This document shows positions 27,148-36,464 of a DNA stretch of 64,000 nucleotides, in pieces. The stretch comes from Ancylothrix sp036704045. GTDB taxonomy: Bacteria; Cyanobacteriota; Cyanobacteriia; Cyanobacteriales; Oscillatoriaceae. The DNA lies in NCBI GenBank assembly GCA_036704045.1, contig DATNQM010000007.1, positions 36,358-100,357 on the forward strand, written 5' to 3'. The translations under genes and the position numbers were made by a program. The stretch's first letter is position 1; each line of letters starts with the position of its first letter. The notes beneath the pieces are model-generated. The model had not been told where the DNA came from, searched no databases, and worked only from the letters and a program-made list of their open reading frames with translations.

Positions 27148-29532
27148 TCATCGAATCCATAATTTTAAGGTATTATCTTTACCTCCACTGGCAATAGTTT
27201 TGCCATCAGGACTAAACGCCACCGTATAAACTTCATCGGAATGACCCTCAAGGGTATTAATTAAACTTCCAGATTCTAAATTCCAAAGTTTCACGGTTTT
27301 ATCTTTACTTGCACTAGCAATTATTTTGCCATCAGGACTGATCGCTACACCCACAACTTGATCAGAATGGCCCTCAATCGTACGAATTAAATCACCGGTT
27401 TCTGCATTCCAAACTTTCAAAGTTTTATCATAACTTCCACTGACTACTGTTTTGCCATCAGCAGTAATAGCCACTGCTCGAACATCACTTAAATGCCCAG
27501 AAAGATTATGTAATAAAGTGCCGGTGCCAAACTCCCAAATTTTCACTGTTCCATCCCGGCTTCCACTCACCATCGTTTTGCCATCTGCACTCACAGCAAT
27601 GGAATACACATAATCTGCATGATCATTAAGAGTATAAACCGGCCTACCCGTCTCCAAATTCCAAACCTTAATTTTTTTATCTTCACTTCCCGTCGCCAAA
27701 TTTTTCCCATTCGGACTAAACGCCACACTCCACACCGCCGCATCATGTTCCATTGACCGAACTAAATCACCCGTAGCGATATTAAATAACAAAATTCTCC
27801 AGAAAAAACTGCCTATAGCTAACTGCTGACTATCAGGACTAAACGCCACAGTCCAAACAGCACCTTTATCACCATCTAAATTACTAATTACCTCATTTTT
27901 TGCCAAATTCCAAATTTTAACCGTTTTATCTCTACTTCCTGTTGCTAATAGCTTGCCATCAGGACGAAACGCCACAGAACCCACCGCATCTGTATGGCCG
28001 GTTAACGTTTTCACTTCCGCATTTTTCCAATTTATTCCCGCTTCACACTGCTTTAAAACTTGTTGTGATTTATAATAAAAACGGCTATTTTGTGGAAAGC
28101 TATTAGCCTGTTCAATACACTTTTCGTAATTTCGCTCTTTAGACAAAGACTCAATCGCGCTTAATTGCTTTTCCAGACCCTGCCGGCGTTGCGTAGATTC
28201 TACAAACTTCATCAATCCCCACAAAACAGCAATTCCTAGTAAACTAGCCCCTCCAATAGCCAACCACCGGCCAGCATTTTGCCAATTTGGTAGCATTGGA
28301 GATAACTTAATTCCCGGTGATTTTACAGCAACTTTATTCTCAATTTTACTAATATCATCATCTTTTAAATCTAGCACTTGTTGCAAACGTTTCAACTCCT
28401 CTAAAGTTTCCTGAGAAAGAGGATTTTCTTGTTTTCTAGCTTCTACCAAAGCCTTCTGATATTGAGCAATTTTTTCTTGATAATTTCGATAAGGTTTTAA
28501 AACTTCTTCTTCAATTTTTTCGGCTTCCTCTGCTTCCAACTCCAAACTATTGCGAAGCGCATCTAAAATACTCCGTCCCACCACAGAAACTTCACCACGA
28601 CTACTCGCACGTCTTTCTACTTCTTCCCGATAAATCATTAACTTAGGAACCCGAATTCCTGAACGGTCGCCAATTTTAATTAAATCTGCTAAAACTTCCG
28701 AAGAAGACTGATAGCGCTGACGGTAATCATGGCGAACCATTTTATCTAAAATATCGGCAAACTCTACCCCAACAATTGCCAAATGTCGCCAAACAATATC
28801 CCCATTATGTAGATGCTTTGGATCTCTAAGTTTTGGCAAATCATAAATTGGTAAACCAGTCAAAGCTTGAATGCCAATCATACCCAGCGCATAAATATCA
28901 CTATTTAATTGGGGGTTATATTGAAATTGCTCTACCGGCATATATTCCATTGTTCCAATTCGCATCGTTGGTGGCATCTGACTTTGAGAAAATTGCGTCC
29001 CAATTTCCTTAACTGCCCCAAAATCAATTAGCACTAATTTTCCATCAGGATGCCGGCGAATCAAATTACTGGGTTTAATATCTCTATGAATTACCCCATG
29101 TTTATGTACAAAAACCAAAATTTCTAAAACTTCACGCAACAAAGTCATTACTTGATTTTCTGCCAAGGGTTTACCAGGCAAAATTTCCTCCGCCAAAGAA
29201 TGACCAGGTACAAATTCTTCAACTAAATAAAATTCTTTGTTTTCTTCAAAATAAGCAAATAATTGGGGGATTTGTTCGTGCTGACCTAACTTTTCTAAAA
29301 TTTCCGCTTCCTTATCAAATAACCGACGCGCAGTTTCCAAAAGCTTCACATCATTCGCAGAAGGTTTTAAATGCTTCACAAAACATTCTGGATGTCCTGG
29401 CCGGTGTGTATCTTTGGCCAGATAAATTTGCCCAAATTCCGCTGTGCCAATAGTTTCCGTAATCCGATAACGTCTGTCTAAAAGTTGACCAATCATAGCT
29501 AAGGAGATCCTTGTATTGGTAGATGATGACAT
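27148..29532 (-). CDS. Serine/threonine protein kinase with coiled coil, membrane helix and seven WD40 repeats
   Basis: This 794-residue protein has an N-terminal Hanks-type kinase domain (about 20-285), with VIHRDIKPSN near 155 and LIDFGAVKE near 172. A charged coiled-coil region (about 330-415) and one membrane helix (about 448-468) follow, and then seven WD40 repeats from about 515 to the end, enough for one closed propeller. Topology suggests a cytoplasmic kinase with a periplasmic or lumenal propeller sensor. The glycine-rich loop is degenerate (IGTAEFGQIYLA), lacking the second Gly. The start could instead be ATG 29496, 12 codons in, where the kinase-type sequence begins. The ligand and target proteins are unknown. 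Confidence 0.88.
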   Translation of the reverse strand: MSSSTNTRISLAMIGQLLDRRYRITETIGTAEFGQIYLAKDTHRPGHPECFVKHLKPSANDVKLLETARRLFDKEAEILEKLGQHEQIPQLFAYFEENKEFYLVEEFVPGHSLAEEILPGKPLAENQVMTLLREVLEILVFVHKHGVIHRDIKPSNLIRRHPDGKLVLIDFGAVKEIGTQFSQSQMPPTMRIGTMEYMPVEQFQYNPQLNSDIYALGMIGIQALTGLPIYDLPKLRDPKHLHNGDIVWRHLAIVGVEFADILDKMVRHDYRQRYQSSSEVLADLIKIGDRSGIRVPKLMIYREEVERRASSRGEVSVVGRSILDALRNSLELEAEEAEKIEEEVLKPYRNYQEKIAQYQKALVEARKQENPLSQETLEELKRLQQVLDLKDDDISKIENKVAVKSPGIKLSPMLPNWQNAGRWLAIGGASLLGIAVLWGLMKFVESTQRRQGLEKQLSAIESLSKERNYEKCIEQANSFPQNSRFYYKSQQVLKQCEAGINWKNAEVKTLTGHTDAVGSVAFRPDGKLLATGSRDKTVKIWNLAKNEVISNLDGDKGAVWTVAFSPDSQQLAIGSFFWRILLFNIATGDLVRSMEHDAAVWSVAFSPNGKNLATGSEDKKIKVWNLETGRPVYTLNDHADYVYSIAVSADGKTMVSGSRDGTVKIWEFGTGTLLHNLSGHLSDVRAVAITADGKTVVSGSYDKTLKVWNAETGDLIRTIEGHSDQVVGVAISPDGKIIASASKDKTVKLWNLESGSLINTLEGHSDEVYTVAFSPDGKTIASGGKDNTLKLWIR

Positions 29533-30267
29533 AAAACTGTAATTTATGATGCTTTAGAACACAGTGACTGAAAAAAACTCCTACATTTTCATGATCAGAG
29601 TGTTGCGATTTTAGCAAACCACAACACTTTTAGACAATTCGGGAATTTCCCCACAGTACATACAAATATAGGAAATGCCTCTTTTTTGCTAATTTTACTC
29701 ATTTTTACCCTCACACTTTTTTCAGTAGGTTATACCTAAATAATAACCATACCAAGTACCATAATTGCTCTTGAAACTGCATTTTTTCACTAATTTTGCT
29801 AAAGGAAATATTGATTTTAAAATAATACTATTATACAAAATTGCACCCAATAAAAAAGCAAAAAAAACTCCTAATAAATCGTTTAAATTATCCACATAAG
29901 GGATTAAAGATGCCCCAAATTATTTACCAAAGTTTAAAAAATATTAACTTTAGACAACTTATCAACTAATTAACGCAGTGACAGACTCAGCAACGTAAAA
30001 CCATCATGAAAAATGGCCCAATAGAAATTATTTTCTTCCTGATATGCTTACCCAAAATTGTTAACTTTTATTTATAACTTCTAACAAGTTTGTGTTCAAA
30101 AGTACCGACAGGCTAGACAATAGAAGTTAAAACAGACCAGACCAGCCAATTTAGTTAAAAGTTCCGATTGGCCAAAAACTTCTCAGCAGAAAAAGACGAG
30201 CAGGCAGGGGTGTCAAGAAACTTTAAATCATCGCACCTCAAAACACATCAAACAAAGGAAAAGAAAA
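29533..30267. other. Long AT-rich intergenic region
   Basis: These 735 bases separate the divergent kinase and amidase genes. A 23-codon frame at 30006 (hydrophobic, MKNGPIEIIFFLICLPK) has no ribosome binding site and matches no small photosynthetic subunit I know. I see no tRNA, terminator or repeat. The promoters of both flanking genes must lie here. Confidence 0.45.
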
Positions 30268-31347
30268 ATGGGTCAAAGCATCAAAAAAATATACCTTCAC
30301 TGGACAGCTACACCCTATAGCTGGGCAGAAGCCGGTCATTATCACACCGTAGTATTAGGAAACGGCAAAGTTAGACGCCTCACAGCCTACGACCAATTTT
30401 TGCCAGAACACACCGCCTGCCGAAATCAAGACTCCGTTGGCATGGCAATATCCTGCATGGGAGGCGACGGTTGGGAAGACTATCCTCCCACAGAAATTCA
30501 AATTGAAAACCTGTGCAAAGAAGTCGCCCAACTAGCATTTAAACTTGGTTGGAAACCAGAACAAATCACCATCACCCGGATATTAACCCATGCCGAAGCC
30601 GCAGCCAATAGAGACTTTTCTATCGAAAAAGTGAAAAAAGTTTCTGGTTGGAGACTTCCCACCTCCACTCCGCAGGCTAATCAATACATGGAGAGAGCTC
30701 GCGCATTAGGATTACCCCATGAAAATTATGGCCCTGCTTCTTGGTTTGATGGTTGGCCAGGAGGATTTGTAGAAAGATGGGATTTATGGCAACTAAAACC
30801 CAACGAACGCAAAGGAGAAGGCGGTTTTATCCTCCGCGATAAAATCAAAAAATATCTAATAAAAATGGCAACCCCTGAAATTGTCATTAAACCGGCAACC
30901 CCCACCCCCTCTAACGAATCTAAAATTTATCTTGATTCCAAATTAATAGCCACAGGCTACGTCTTATCAGACAACCGTTGCTACGTTCAACTTACCAAAC
31001 TCACAGATGCCTTCAAAATTGCTCTAAGAGTAAATAAAGACCCGGTTTACATAAACCTCTTGACCGACAAATTCACCCCAAAATACTTAGCAGATTCCCC
31101 CCTAATAATGGGATACAGAACCGTTGATATTTACATCAATAGACCAGAAGACGAAGAAGGAGAAGCCATCAACGACCAAAAATTTCCGGCCCGTCCTTTT
31201 ATTCAAGGAATTCTTATCAACAACAGCACTCATGTTTTAATAGCAGATTTCTGCAATGAACTAAAAATTAGTTGGGTTTTTCAAACTTCCGACAAATCGA
31301 TTCGCATCACAACAACACCAGCCACAACTGTAGCTACTAAGAAATAA
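30268..31347 (+). CDS. N-acetylmuramoyl-L-alanine amidase-like protein (phage endolysin type)
   Basis: This 359-residue protein has an N-terminal amidase_2 fold: YLHWTATPYSWAEAGHYHTV (about 9-28), TAYDQFLPEHTA, MAISCMGGDG and ILTHAEAAANRD, with His11 and His108 as likely zinc ligands. Such domains cut the amide between muramic acid and the stem peptide. A C-terminal part (about 220-350) has strand-rich sequence (IYLDSKLIATGYVLSDNRCY, then VQLTKL), like copper-amine-oxidase-type wall-binding domains. There is no signal peptide, so export would need a holin or lysis, as for phage enzymes. AAGGA precedes ATG 30268. No other phage gene is near. Confidence 0.75.
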   Translation: MGQSIKKIYLHWTATPYSWAEAGHYHTVVLGNGKVRRLTAYDQFLPEHTACRNQDSVGMAISCMGGDGWEDYPPTEIQIENLCKEVAQLAFKLGWKPEQITITRILTHAEAAANRDFSIEKVKKVSGWRLPTSTPQANQYMERARALGLPHENYGPASWFDGWPGGFVERWDLWQLKPNERKGEGGFILRDKIKKYLIKMATPEIVIKPATPTPSNESKIYLDSKLIATGYVLSDNRCYVQLTKLTDAFKIALRVNKDPVYINLLTDKFTPKYLADSPLIMGYRTVDIYINRPEDEEGEAINDQKFPARPFIQGILINNSTHVLIADFCNELKISWVFQTSDKSIRITTTPATTVATKK

Positions 31348-31367
31348 AATTAACAGGAAGATAACTT

Positions 31368-31400
31368 AAACCCGGTTTTTTAAAAAGACCGGGTTTTTTT
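31368..31400. terminator. Terminator between amidase and nadK genes
   Basis: AAACCCGGT (31368-31376) pairs with ACCGGGTTT (31388-31396), followed by four more T on the + strand. The converse strand also has T-rich flanks, so it may serve both convergent genes. Confidence 0.85.
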
Positions 31401-31413
31401 AGAAAAAACTTAA

Positions 31414-32334
31414 TTAATTACGGTGATTATTATCATAACGAATTCGCGCACCGGCCCACTGTAACTTTTCCCGCAAAGTTTGATAATAAGAATAATCACC
31501 GCGTAAAATAATAAACTTTGCTTGACACTCAGCCATTCGCACATCAACCCGTTGACCAGACCAAATAGAAGTAGCCAAAACCCCATCCATCCACAACTTC
31601 ATATCCGAACCGCGACTTGCCAAAGGCCAAATACTAACAACAGAACCCGGAGGCAAAACTATAGGCCGCGATGACAAACTTAAAGGACAAATTGGAGTAA
31701 CAGCTATCGCCTCCATAGCATCGTGAATAATCGGGCCATTAGCCGAAGCAGTATAACAAGTTGAGCCGGTGGGAGTCGCCACAATCAACCCATCGCCCTG
31801 ATACTGATCAACCACCTCCCCATCAACTTCCATTTCCAAAATAGCCGTCGGCATTCGATCAACCGCAGCCGGTTTCACACACATCTCATTTAAAGCCAAA
31901 AACTGCTCAGAAGCCGGCTCCAAATTTTCACGACCACCATCAAAAATCATCGCCTGCAACATCATCCGCCGCTGCACAGCATAACGATCTTCCAACAAAC
32001 GATCCCAAACCGCAACAGAATCTTGAAACAACTCCGAAGGCTCTGTCAAAAACCCCAAATGTCCCCCCACATTCACCGCCAAAATTGGAATTCCATCAGC
32101 CGCCACCTGGCGCGCCGCCGCCAAAGCTGTACCATCACCGCCCAAAACAATCGCCAAATCAATTGGAGAACTAGCAGAAGCCAAAAAAACCGGATAAGGA
32201 TTATCATTTGGGCCAGAAGGCCCCATCAACACCTTACAGCCCCGTTCTTCCAACTCACGAGCACACTGCTCAGCCCTACGCCGGCTCACATTATCCCCCG
32301 CCTTATAAGCAATAATCACCTGCTTTAACTGCAC
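31414..32334 (-). CDS. nadK: NAD kinase
   Basis: This 306-residue protein has the diagnostic GGDGT motif (IVLGGDGTALAAAR near 64), NVGGHLGFLTE near 88 and the second NAD-binding motif GDGLIVATPTGSTCY near 180. It phosphorylates NAD to NADP, the electron acceptor of photosystem I. Cyanobacteria commonly have two NAD kinases; which of them this is cannot be told. GTG 32334 is chosen because AGGGGTGG lies just upstream; the frame continues to 32376 without support. It lies 131 bases downstream of ndhE on the same strand but behind a terminator. Confidence 0.92.
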   Translation of the reverse strand: MQLKQVIIAYKAGDNVSRRRAEQCARELEERGCKVLMGPSGPNDNPYPVFLASASSPIDLAIVLGGDGTALAAARQVAADGIPILAVNVGGHLGFLTEPSELFQDSVAVWDRLLEDRYAVQRRMMLQAMIFDGGRENLEPASEQFLALNEMCVKPAAVDRMPTAILEMEVDGEVVDQYQGDGLIVATPTGSTCYTASANGPIIHDAMEAIAVTPICPLSLSSRPIVLPPGSVVSIWPLASRGSDMKLWMDGVLATSIWSGQRVDVRMAECQAKFIILRGDYSYYQTLREKLQWAGARIRYDNNHRN

Positions 32335-32372
32335 AAATCCACCCCTAAACATCAAAAAAATTATAACAACCC

Positions 32373-32407
32373 CCAAAAAAAACCCGGCCTCTCAAAGAAA
32401 CCGGGTT
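32373..32407 (-). terminator. Terminator of the ndh operon
   Basis: Read on the - strand, AACCCGG (32401-32407) pairs with CCGGGTT (32381-32387), followed by eight T (32373-32380). It closes ndhA-ndhI-ndhG-ndhE before nadK. Confidence 0.85.
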
Positions 32408-32465
32408 GCCAAGCAAAAAATCATCATTTAAAAAACCAATTTGCATTGAGCAGCAGTATAAAAAA

Positions 32466-32774
32466 TTACCACTTCAGCAAATTAAACTGCTCCATATCCA
32501 CCGTATCGCGGTTGCGATAAATTGCCAAAACAATCGCCAAACCAACAGCCGCCTCAGCAGCAGCCACAGTTATCACAAAAACCGTAAAAACTTGACCCTT
32601 AATATTTTGGGGATCAACATAATTAGAAAAAGCCATTAAATTAAGATTCACCGCATTTAACAGCAACTCAATTGACATCAAAACCCGGACAGCATTGCGA
32701 CTGGTAATCAAACCAAAAATTCCAATACAAAACAAAGCCGCAGCCAACAACAAAAAATATTGAACTTGCAACAT
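32466..32774 (-). CDS. ndhE: NAD(P)H-quinone oxidoreductase subunit 4L (NdhE)
   Basis: This 102-residue NuoK homologue has three membrane helices and the conserved Glu residues in SIELLLNAVNLN near 36 and VAAAEAAVGLAI near 71, both part of the proton path. ATG 32774 gives MLQVQYFLLL and the family's usual length; the frame extends upstream to 32825 but without a ribosome binding site. It is the last gene of ndhA-ndhI-ndhG-ndhE, which encodes the membrane arm and ferredoxin-like subunit of thylakoid NDH-1, active in respiration and cyclic electron flow. Confidence 0.93.
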   Translation of the reverse strand: MLQVQYFLLLAAALFCIGIFGLITSRNAVRVLMSIELLLNAVNLNLMAFSNYVDPQNIKGQVFTVFVITVAAAEAAVGLAIVLAIYRNRDTVDMEQFNLLKW

Positions 32775-32865
32775 AAAGCTCTCGACACTCCCATCATCAA
32801 ATTTACTAAAAACTACTCTCCCCAATCCCTAAAAAGATGGGGGAGAAACCTAGGTAAACAAACAA

Positions 32866-33498
32866 TTATTTTGAGTTACCAGAAGGAAATTGAGGACGAT
32901 CTACCGGAGTTGCAACCAAATCGCGGGGACGTTCTGGCAAAGTCAAAACTGGCGGCTGAGCTAACTCAGTAGAAACATCTTCCGGCATATATTCACGACG
33001 CGCCAAAATAATCGCCCCCACCATTGCCATTAGCAACAGCACGGAAGCCAACTCAAAGGGCAACAAAAAATCACTAAAGAAATGCTCACCTAACTTAATA
33101 ATCGACTCATCACCGGCCGGTACAGCCGCCGAAATAGCCCAAGGCGTAGAAACAACCATAGTGCCCAAAAGCGCAAACAAACCGACACAAACCAAAGCCG
33201 TCGCCCCTTGACGAATCCAAGCATTAGTCATCGGCACAAAATCCTCGCGCTTATTGACGAGCATAATGGCAAACAAAATCAAAACGTTAACAGCGCCCAC
33301 ATAAACAAGCAACTGCGCCGCCGCCACAAAATCAGCATTTAGCAGCAAATACATTCCCGAAATACTGATAAAAACAGCCGCCAGCAAAAACGCCGAATAA
33401 ACAATATTAGAAAGCAACACCACACCAAGCGCTGCCCCAATCATCATCAATGCTAGCAAGCCAAAAGAAACAACTTGAACGCCTTCCGCTAAATTCAC
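32866..33498 (-). CDS. ndhG: NAD(P)H-quinone oxidoreductase subunit 6 (NdhG)
   Basis: This 210-residue NuoJ homologue has five membrane helices, starting MNLAEGVQVVSFGLL, with the conserved YLLLNADFVAAAQLLVYVGA region (about 50-70) forming the pi-bulge helix TM3. The last about 35 residues are soluble and Pro-rich. It sits 91 bases before ndhE and 118 bases after ndhI. The role is proton translocation coupling in NDH-1. Confidence 0.93.
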   Translation of the reverse strand: MNLAEGVQVVSFGLLALMMIGAALGVVLLSNIVYSAFLLAAVFISISGMYLLLNADFVAAAQLLVYVGAVNVLILFAIMLVNKREDFVPMTNAWIRQGATALVCVGLFALLGTMVVSTPWAISAAVPAGDESIIKLGEHFFSDFLLPFELASVLLLMAMVGAIILARREYMPEDVSTELAQPPVLTLPERPRDLVATPVDRPQFPSGNSK

Positions 33499-33616
33499 AG
33501 CTTTTTGTCCTCAGATACTTGAAAATCACTGTGGGTAAGAGGTAATTCTTTAAAAAAACCTTTTATTTTTTGTCGGCAATTATAGACAAAAATTCCCCCT
33601 TACCCTTTCGGAAAAA

Positions 33617-34201
33617 TTACTTTTTCATTTGTTCCATAATTTGCTCAGGGCGCAAACCGGCACGCTGGGAACCCGCAGGCAAATCGTGACCATCAATTTC
33701 ACCCTTTGGCAAATAAGCAAACTCACGAATCGGAGTCACCATCGGGTCATTCGTCACCTTATAAGGCAAACGACCCAAAGCAACGTTATCAAAATTCAAC
33801 TCATGCCGGTCATAAGCAGCCAACTCGTACTCTTCCGTCATCGACAAACAATTAGTAGGGCAGTATTCCACACAATTACCGCAGAAAATACAGACCCCAA
33901 AATCGATACTATAGTGCTTAAGCTGCTTCTTCTTAGTCTCCTTATTAAACTCCCAATCCACCACCGGCAAATTGATCGGACAAACCCGAACACAAACCTC
34001 ACAAGCAATACATTTATCAAACTCAAAATGAATGCGACCCCGGAAACGTTCAGAAGGAATAAGCTTTTCGTAGGGATACTGAACAGTTACGGGGCGGCGG
34101 CGCATATGGTCAAAAGTCACAGACAAACCTTGACCAATATATTTAGCAGCTTGAAACGCCTCTTTTGTGTAATCACCAACTTGATTGAGAAACTTTAACA
34201 T
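33617..34201 (-). CDS. ndhI: NAD(P)H-quinone oxidoreductase subunit I (NdhI), 2[4Fe-4S]
   Basis: This 194-residue NuoI homologue has two ferredoxin motifs: CIACEVCVRVCP near 64 and CIFCGNCVEYCP near 103, giving eight Cys ligands for two [4Fe-4S] clusters. It passes electrons, in photosynthetic NDH-1 from ferredoxin, toward the quinone site. The N-terminal amphipathic helix anchors it at the membrane. It lies 88 bases after ndhA. Confidence 0.95.
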   Translation of the reverse strand: MLKFLNQVGDYTKEAFQAAKYIGQGLSVTFDHMRRRPVTVQYPYEKLIPSERFRGRIHFEFDKCIACEVCVRVCPINLPVVDWEFNKETKKKQLKHYSIDFGVCIFCGNCVEYCPTNCLSMTEEYELAAYDRHELNFDNVALGRLPYKVTNDPMVTPIREFAYLPKGEIDGHDLPAGSQRAGLRPEQIMEQMKK

Positions 34202-34289
34202 GATGCTCTTTCTCTGTTGTTAGGTCAAAAATCCTTAATCAAAAGTCCTTGGTCATTGGGCAAATACATCGCCAATGACCCAAACTTTT

Positions 34290-35408
34290 TTAGCCACCAA
34301 AAGCAAACGGAAAAGCCAGTTTCAAACCGGCAGTTAGCAACAAATTAACTAACCCAACCGGCAACAAAAACTTCCAGCCAAGATCCAGCAATTGGTCAAT
34401 ACGAACGCGGGGAACAGTCCAACGCAACAAAATTGCCAGAAACACAAAGAAATAAGCCTTCAGCAATGTCATGGTAATGCCCAAAGTTGCATTAATAACC
34501 TGCAACCAAGGAGTAGTCTCACTGATGCCCAACCAACCGGCAACAACGCCAACCGGAAGCGGAGACTCCCAACCGCCGAAATACAAAACTGCCACCATCA
34601 AAGCCGACAACACAAGGTTTACATAAGAAGCCAGATAATAAAGCGCAAACTTCATACCAGAGTATTCCGTTTGATATCCAGCCACCAACTCTTCCTCAGC
34701 TTCGGGCAAGTCAAAAGGTAAACGTTCGCATTCTGCCAAAGCAGCAATCCAGAAAATAATAAAACCCACCGGTTGGCGCCAGACATTCCAGCCCAAAATT
34801 CCATAACCGGCTTGTTGGTTAACAATATCAATCGTGCTAAGACTATTCGACATCATCACCACAGCCAAAACAGCCAAAGCCAGCGGAATTTCATAGCTAA
34901 TTGATTGTGCTGCCGCCCGCAACCCTCCCAACAGAGAGTATTTATTATTAGAAGCGTAACCAGACATCAACAAACCAATCGGCTGAATACTTGCCAAAGC
35001 AATCCACAAAAACACCGCCGAACCCACATCACTAATGATTAGATTTTGTCCAAACGGCACGATTAGATAAGAAACAAAAACCGGAATAATCACAATGATT
35101 GGGCCAGCCGTAAACAGAATTGTATCTGTTTTCGCAGCCACCACATCTTCCTTAAAAACCAACTTCAAGCCATCAGCCGCCGCCTGTAAAACACCAAGCG
35201 GGCCGGCATACTCTGGCCCGATTCGCTGTTGAGCCGCCGCCGAAATTTTTCGCTCTAGCCAAACAGTCACTAGCACCCCAACGGTAGCCGCCACAAGCAT
35301 CACCAGCATTGGCAAAGGCATCCAAAGCACCTTTGCCGCACCGGCGGGCAGGCCCAAATTCCGTAGGGCTTCTATAAAACTTCCTTGCAGGTCTATTCCT
35401 GGGTTCAT
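34290..35408 (-). CDS. ndhA: NAD(P)H-quinone oxidoreductase subunit 1 (NdhA)
   Basis: This 372-residue NuoH homologue has eight membrane helices. The quinone-site loop shows VWLERKISAAAQQRIGPEYA near 58 and AECERLPFDLPEAEEELVAG near 225. ATG 35408 (MNPGIDLQGSF) gives the family's usual length; the frame extends to 35495 with a weak start. It is the first gene of the ndhAIGE cluster, and its promoter should lie in the 195 bases before znuB's end. Confidence 0.95.
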   Translation of the reverse strand: MNPGIDLQGSFIEALRNLGLPAGAAKVLWMPLPMLVMLVAATVGVLVTVWLERKISAAAQQRIGPEYAGPLGVLQAAADGLKLVFKEDVVAAKTDTILFTAGPIIVIIPVFVSYLIVPFGQNLIISDVGSAVFLWIALASIQPIGLLMSGYASNNKYSLLGGLRAAAQSISYEIPLALAVLAVVMMSNSLSTIDIVNQQAGYGILGWNVWRQPVGFIIFWIAALAECERLPFDLPEAEEELVAGYQTEYSGMKFALYYLASYVNLVLSALMVAVLYFGGWESPLPVGVVAGWLGISETTPWLQVINATLGITMTLLKAYFFVFLAILLRWTVPRVRIDQLLDLGWKFLLPVGLVNLLLTAGLKLAFPFAFGG

Positions 35409-35603
35409 ATTTCCCGCTCGTTCAGAGATTATGAAGATTTTTAACTTGCCCCAATTTAGTATATCGCTCGGTGGTGGGCGCAACTCCATCCCCACCGGCT
35501 CTTTTACTCAGTCGGCCATTATCTCTGTTTATACTGGCCATAGATTTTAACGCAATGCTTTAGCAAATCCAGCTTACACACATTTCTACTGAGTTCGCTT
35601 TAC

Positions 35604-36455
35604 TTAAAGTGAAATTAACAATTTTCTGCCCCCCAAAATTAGCAAAAAAACCAAAAATTGTACCACCACAATACTAGGGCCAGAAGCCAAATTAAAGCCC
35701 CCAGAAACCACCATTCCGCCAATACTGCTTAAAGCACCCAACAACACAGAAATTGTCAAAAATCTCGAAAATTGATGAGTTACTAATTTTGCTGTTGCTG
35801 CTGGAATGACCAAAAACGCATTAACCAGCAACACCCCCACTGCTTTAATCGCTACAGCTACAGCCAAGGAAAGCAAAACTACAAACAAATATTGATGCTG
35901 CTTTACGGCTATTCCTTGAACTTTTGCCACACCCACATTTAACGTAATTAAAATTTGCTGGCGCAATGTGGTCAACAAAAATAGACTACTAACCACCAAT
36001 AAACCAAAAATCAATACTAAATCAAAATTACCAATGGCTAAAATATCCCCAAACAAAACTCCCATCAAATTAGTTTGATAGCCTTTAATAAAACTTGTTA
36101 AAATTACCCCAGCCGCCAAAGCTGCCGAAACGGCAATACTAAAAACACTATCTGTACCTAAATCGGTTTGTTCAATTAAATATAAAACCAAAACTCCAAA
36201 CGCTAGGGTAAAAGGTAACAGTGTCCAAGTGGGCTCTATTCCTAATAATAAGCCTATAGCAATTCCTACTAAGGCTGCATGACCTACAGTATGACTAAAA
36301 AAAGATAACTGTCTAAGGGTTACAAAACATCCCAACAATCCCCCCAGCATCCCCATCAAAATTCCCCCCAAAATAGCTCTCTGCATGAAAGGATATTGCA
36401 GTAAGGAAAAAAAATCATTGCTGAAAATAACAAAAAAATTCGGCAAAAATATCAT
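35604..36455 (-). CDS. znuB: Zinc/manganese ABC transporter permease (ZnuB)
   Basis: This 283-residue protein belongs to the ABC-3 family of metal permeases, with about eight membrane helices. RAILGGILMGMLGGLLGCFV near 26 and FFSHTVGHAALVGIAIG near 52 are the family motifs. It forms the channel for Zn (or Mn) delivered by ZnuA. It starts 9 bases after the end of znuC, so the operon order is znuA-znuC-znuB. The gene ends 195 bases before ndhA. Confidence 0.9.
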   Translation of the reverse strand: MIFLPNFFVIFSNDFFSLLQYPFMQRAILGGILMGMLGGLLGCFVTLRQLSFFSHTVGHAALVGIAIGLLLGIEPTWTLLPFTLAFGVLVLYLIEQTDLGTDSVFSIAVSAALAAGVILTSFIKGYQTNLMGVLFGDILAIGNFDLVLIFGLLVVSSLFLLTTLRQQILITLNVGVAKVQGIAVKQHQYLFVVLLSLAVAVAIKAVGVLLVNAFLVIPAATAKLVTHQFSRFLTISVLLGALSSIGGMVVSGGFNLASGPSIVVVQFLVFLLILGGRKLLISL

Positions 36456-36464
36456 TTGATTTTT

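Noticed and set aside
30006..30077. Hydrophobic 23-codon frame in the kinase-amidase spacer as a small photosystem subunit
   Set aside because: No ribosome binding site and no resemblance to PetG/L/M/N, PsbN/T/M or PsaM sequences I know.
33629..34198. A 189-codon frame antisense to ndhI
   Set aside because: It is a mirror of the conserved iron-sulfur subunit gene; the translation is rich in Thr/His/Asn with no motif and no ribosome binding site.
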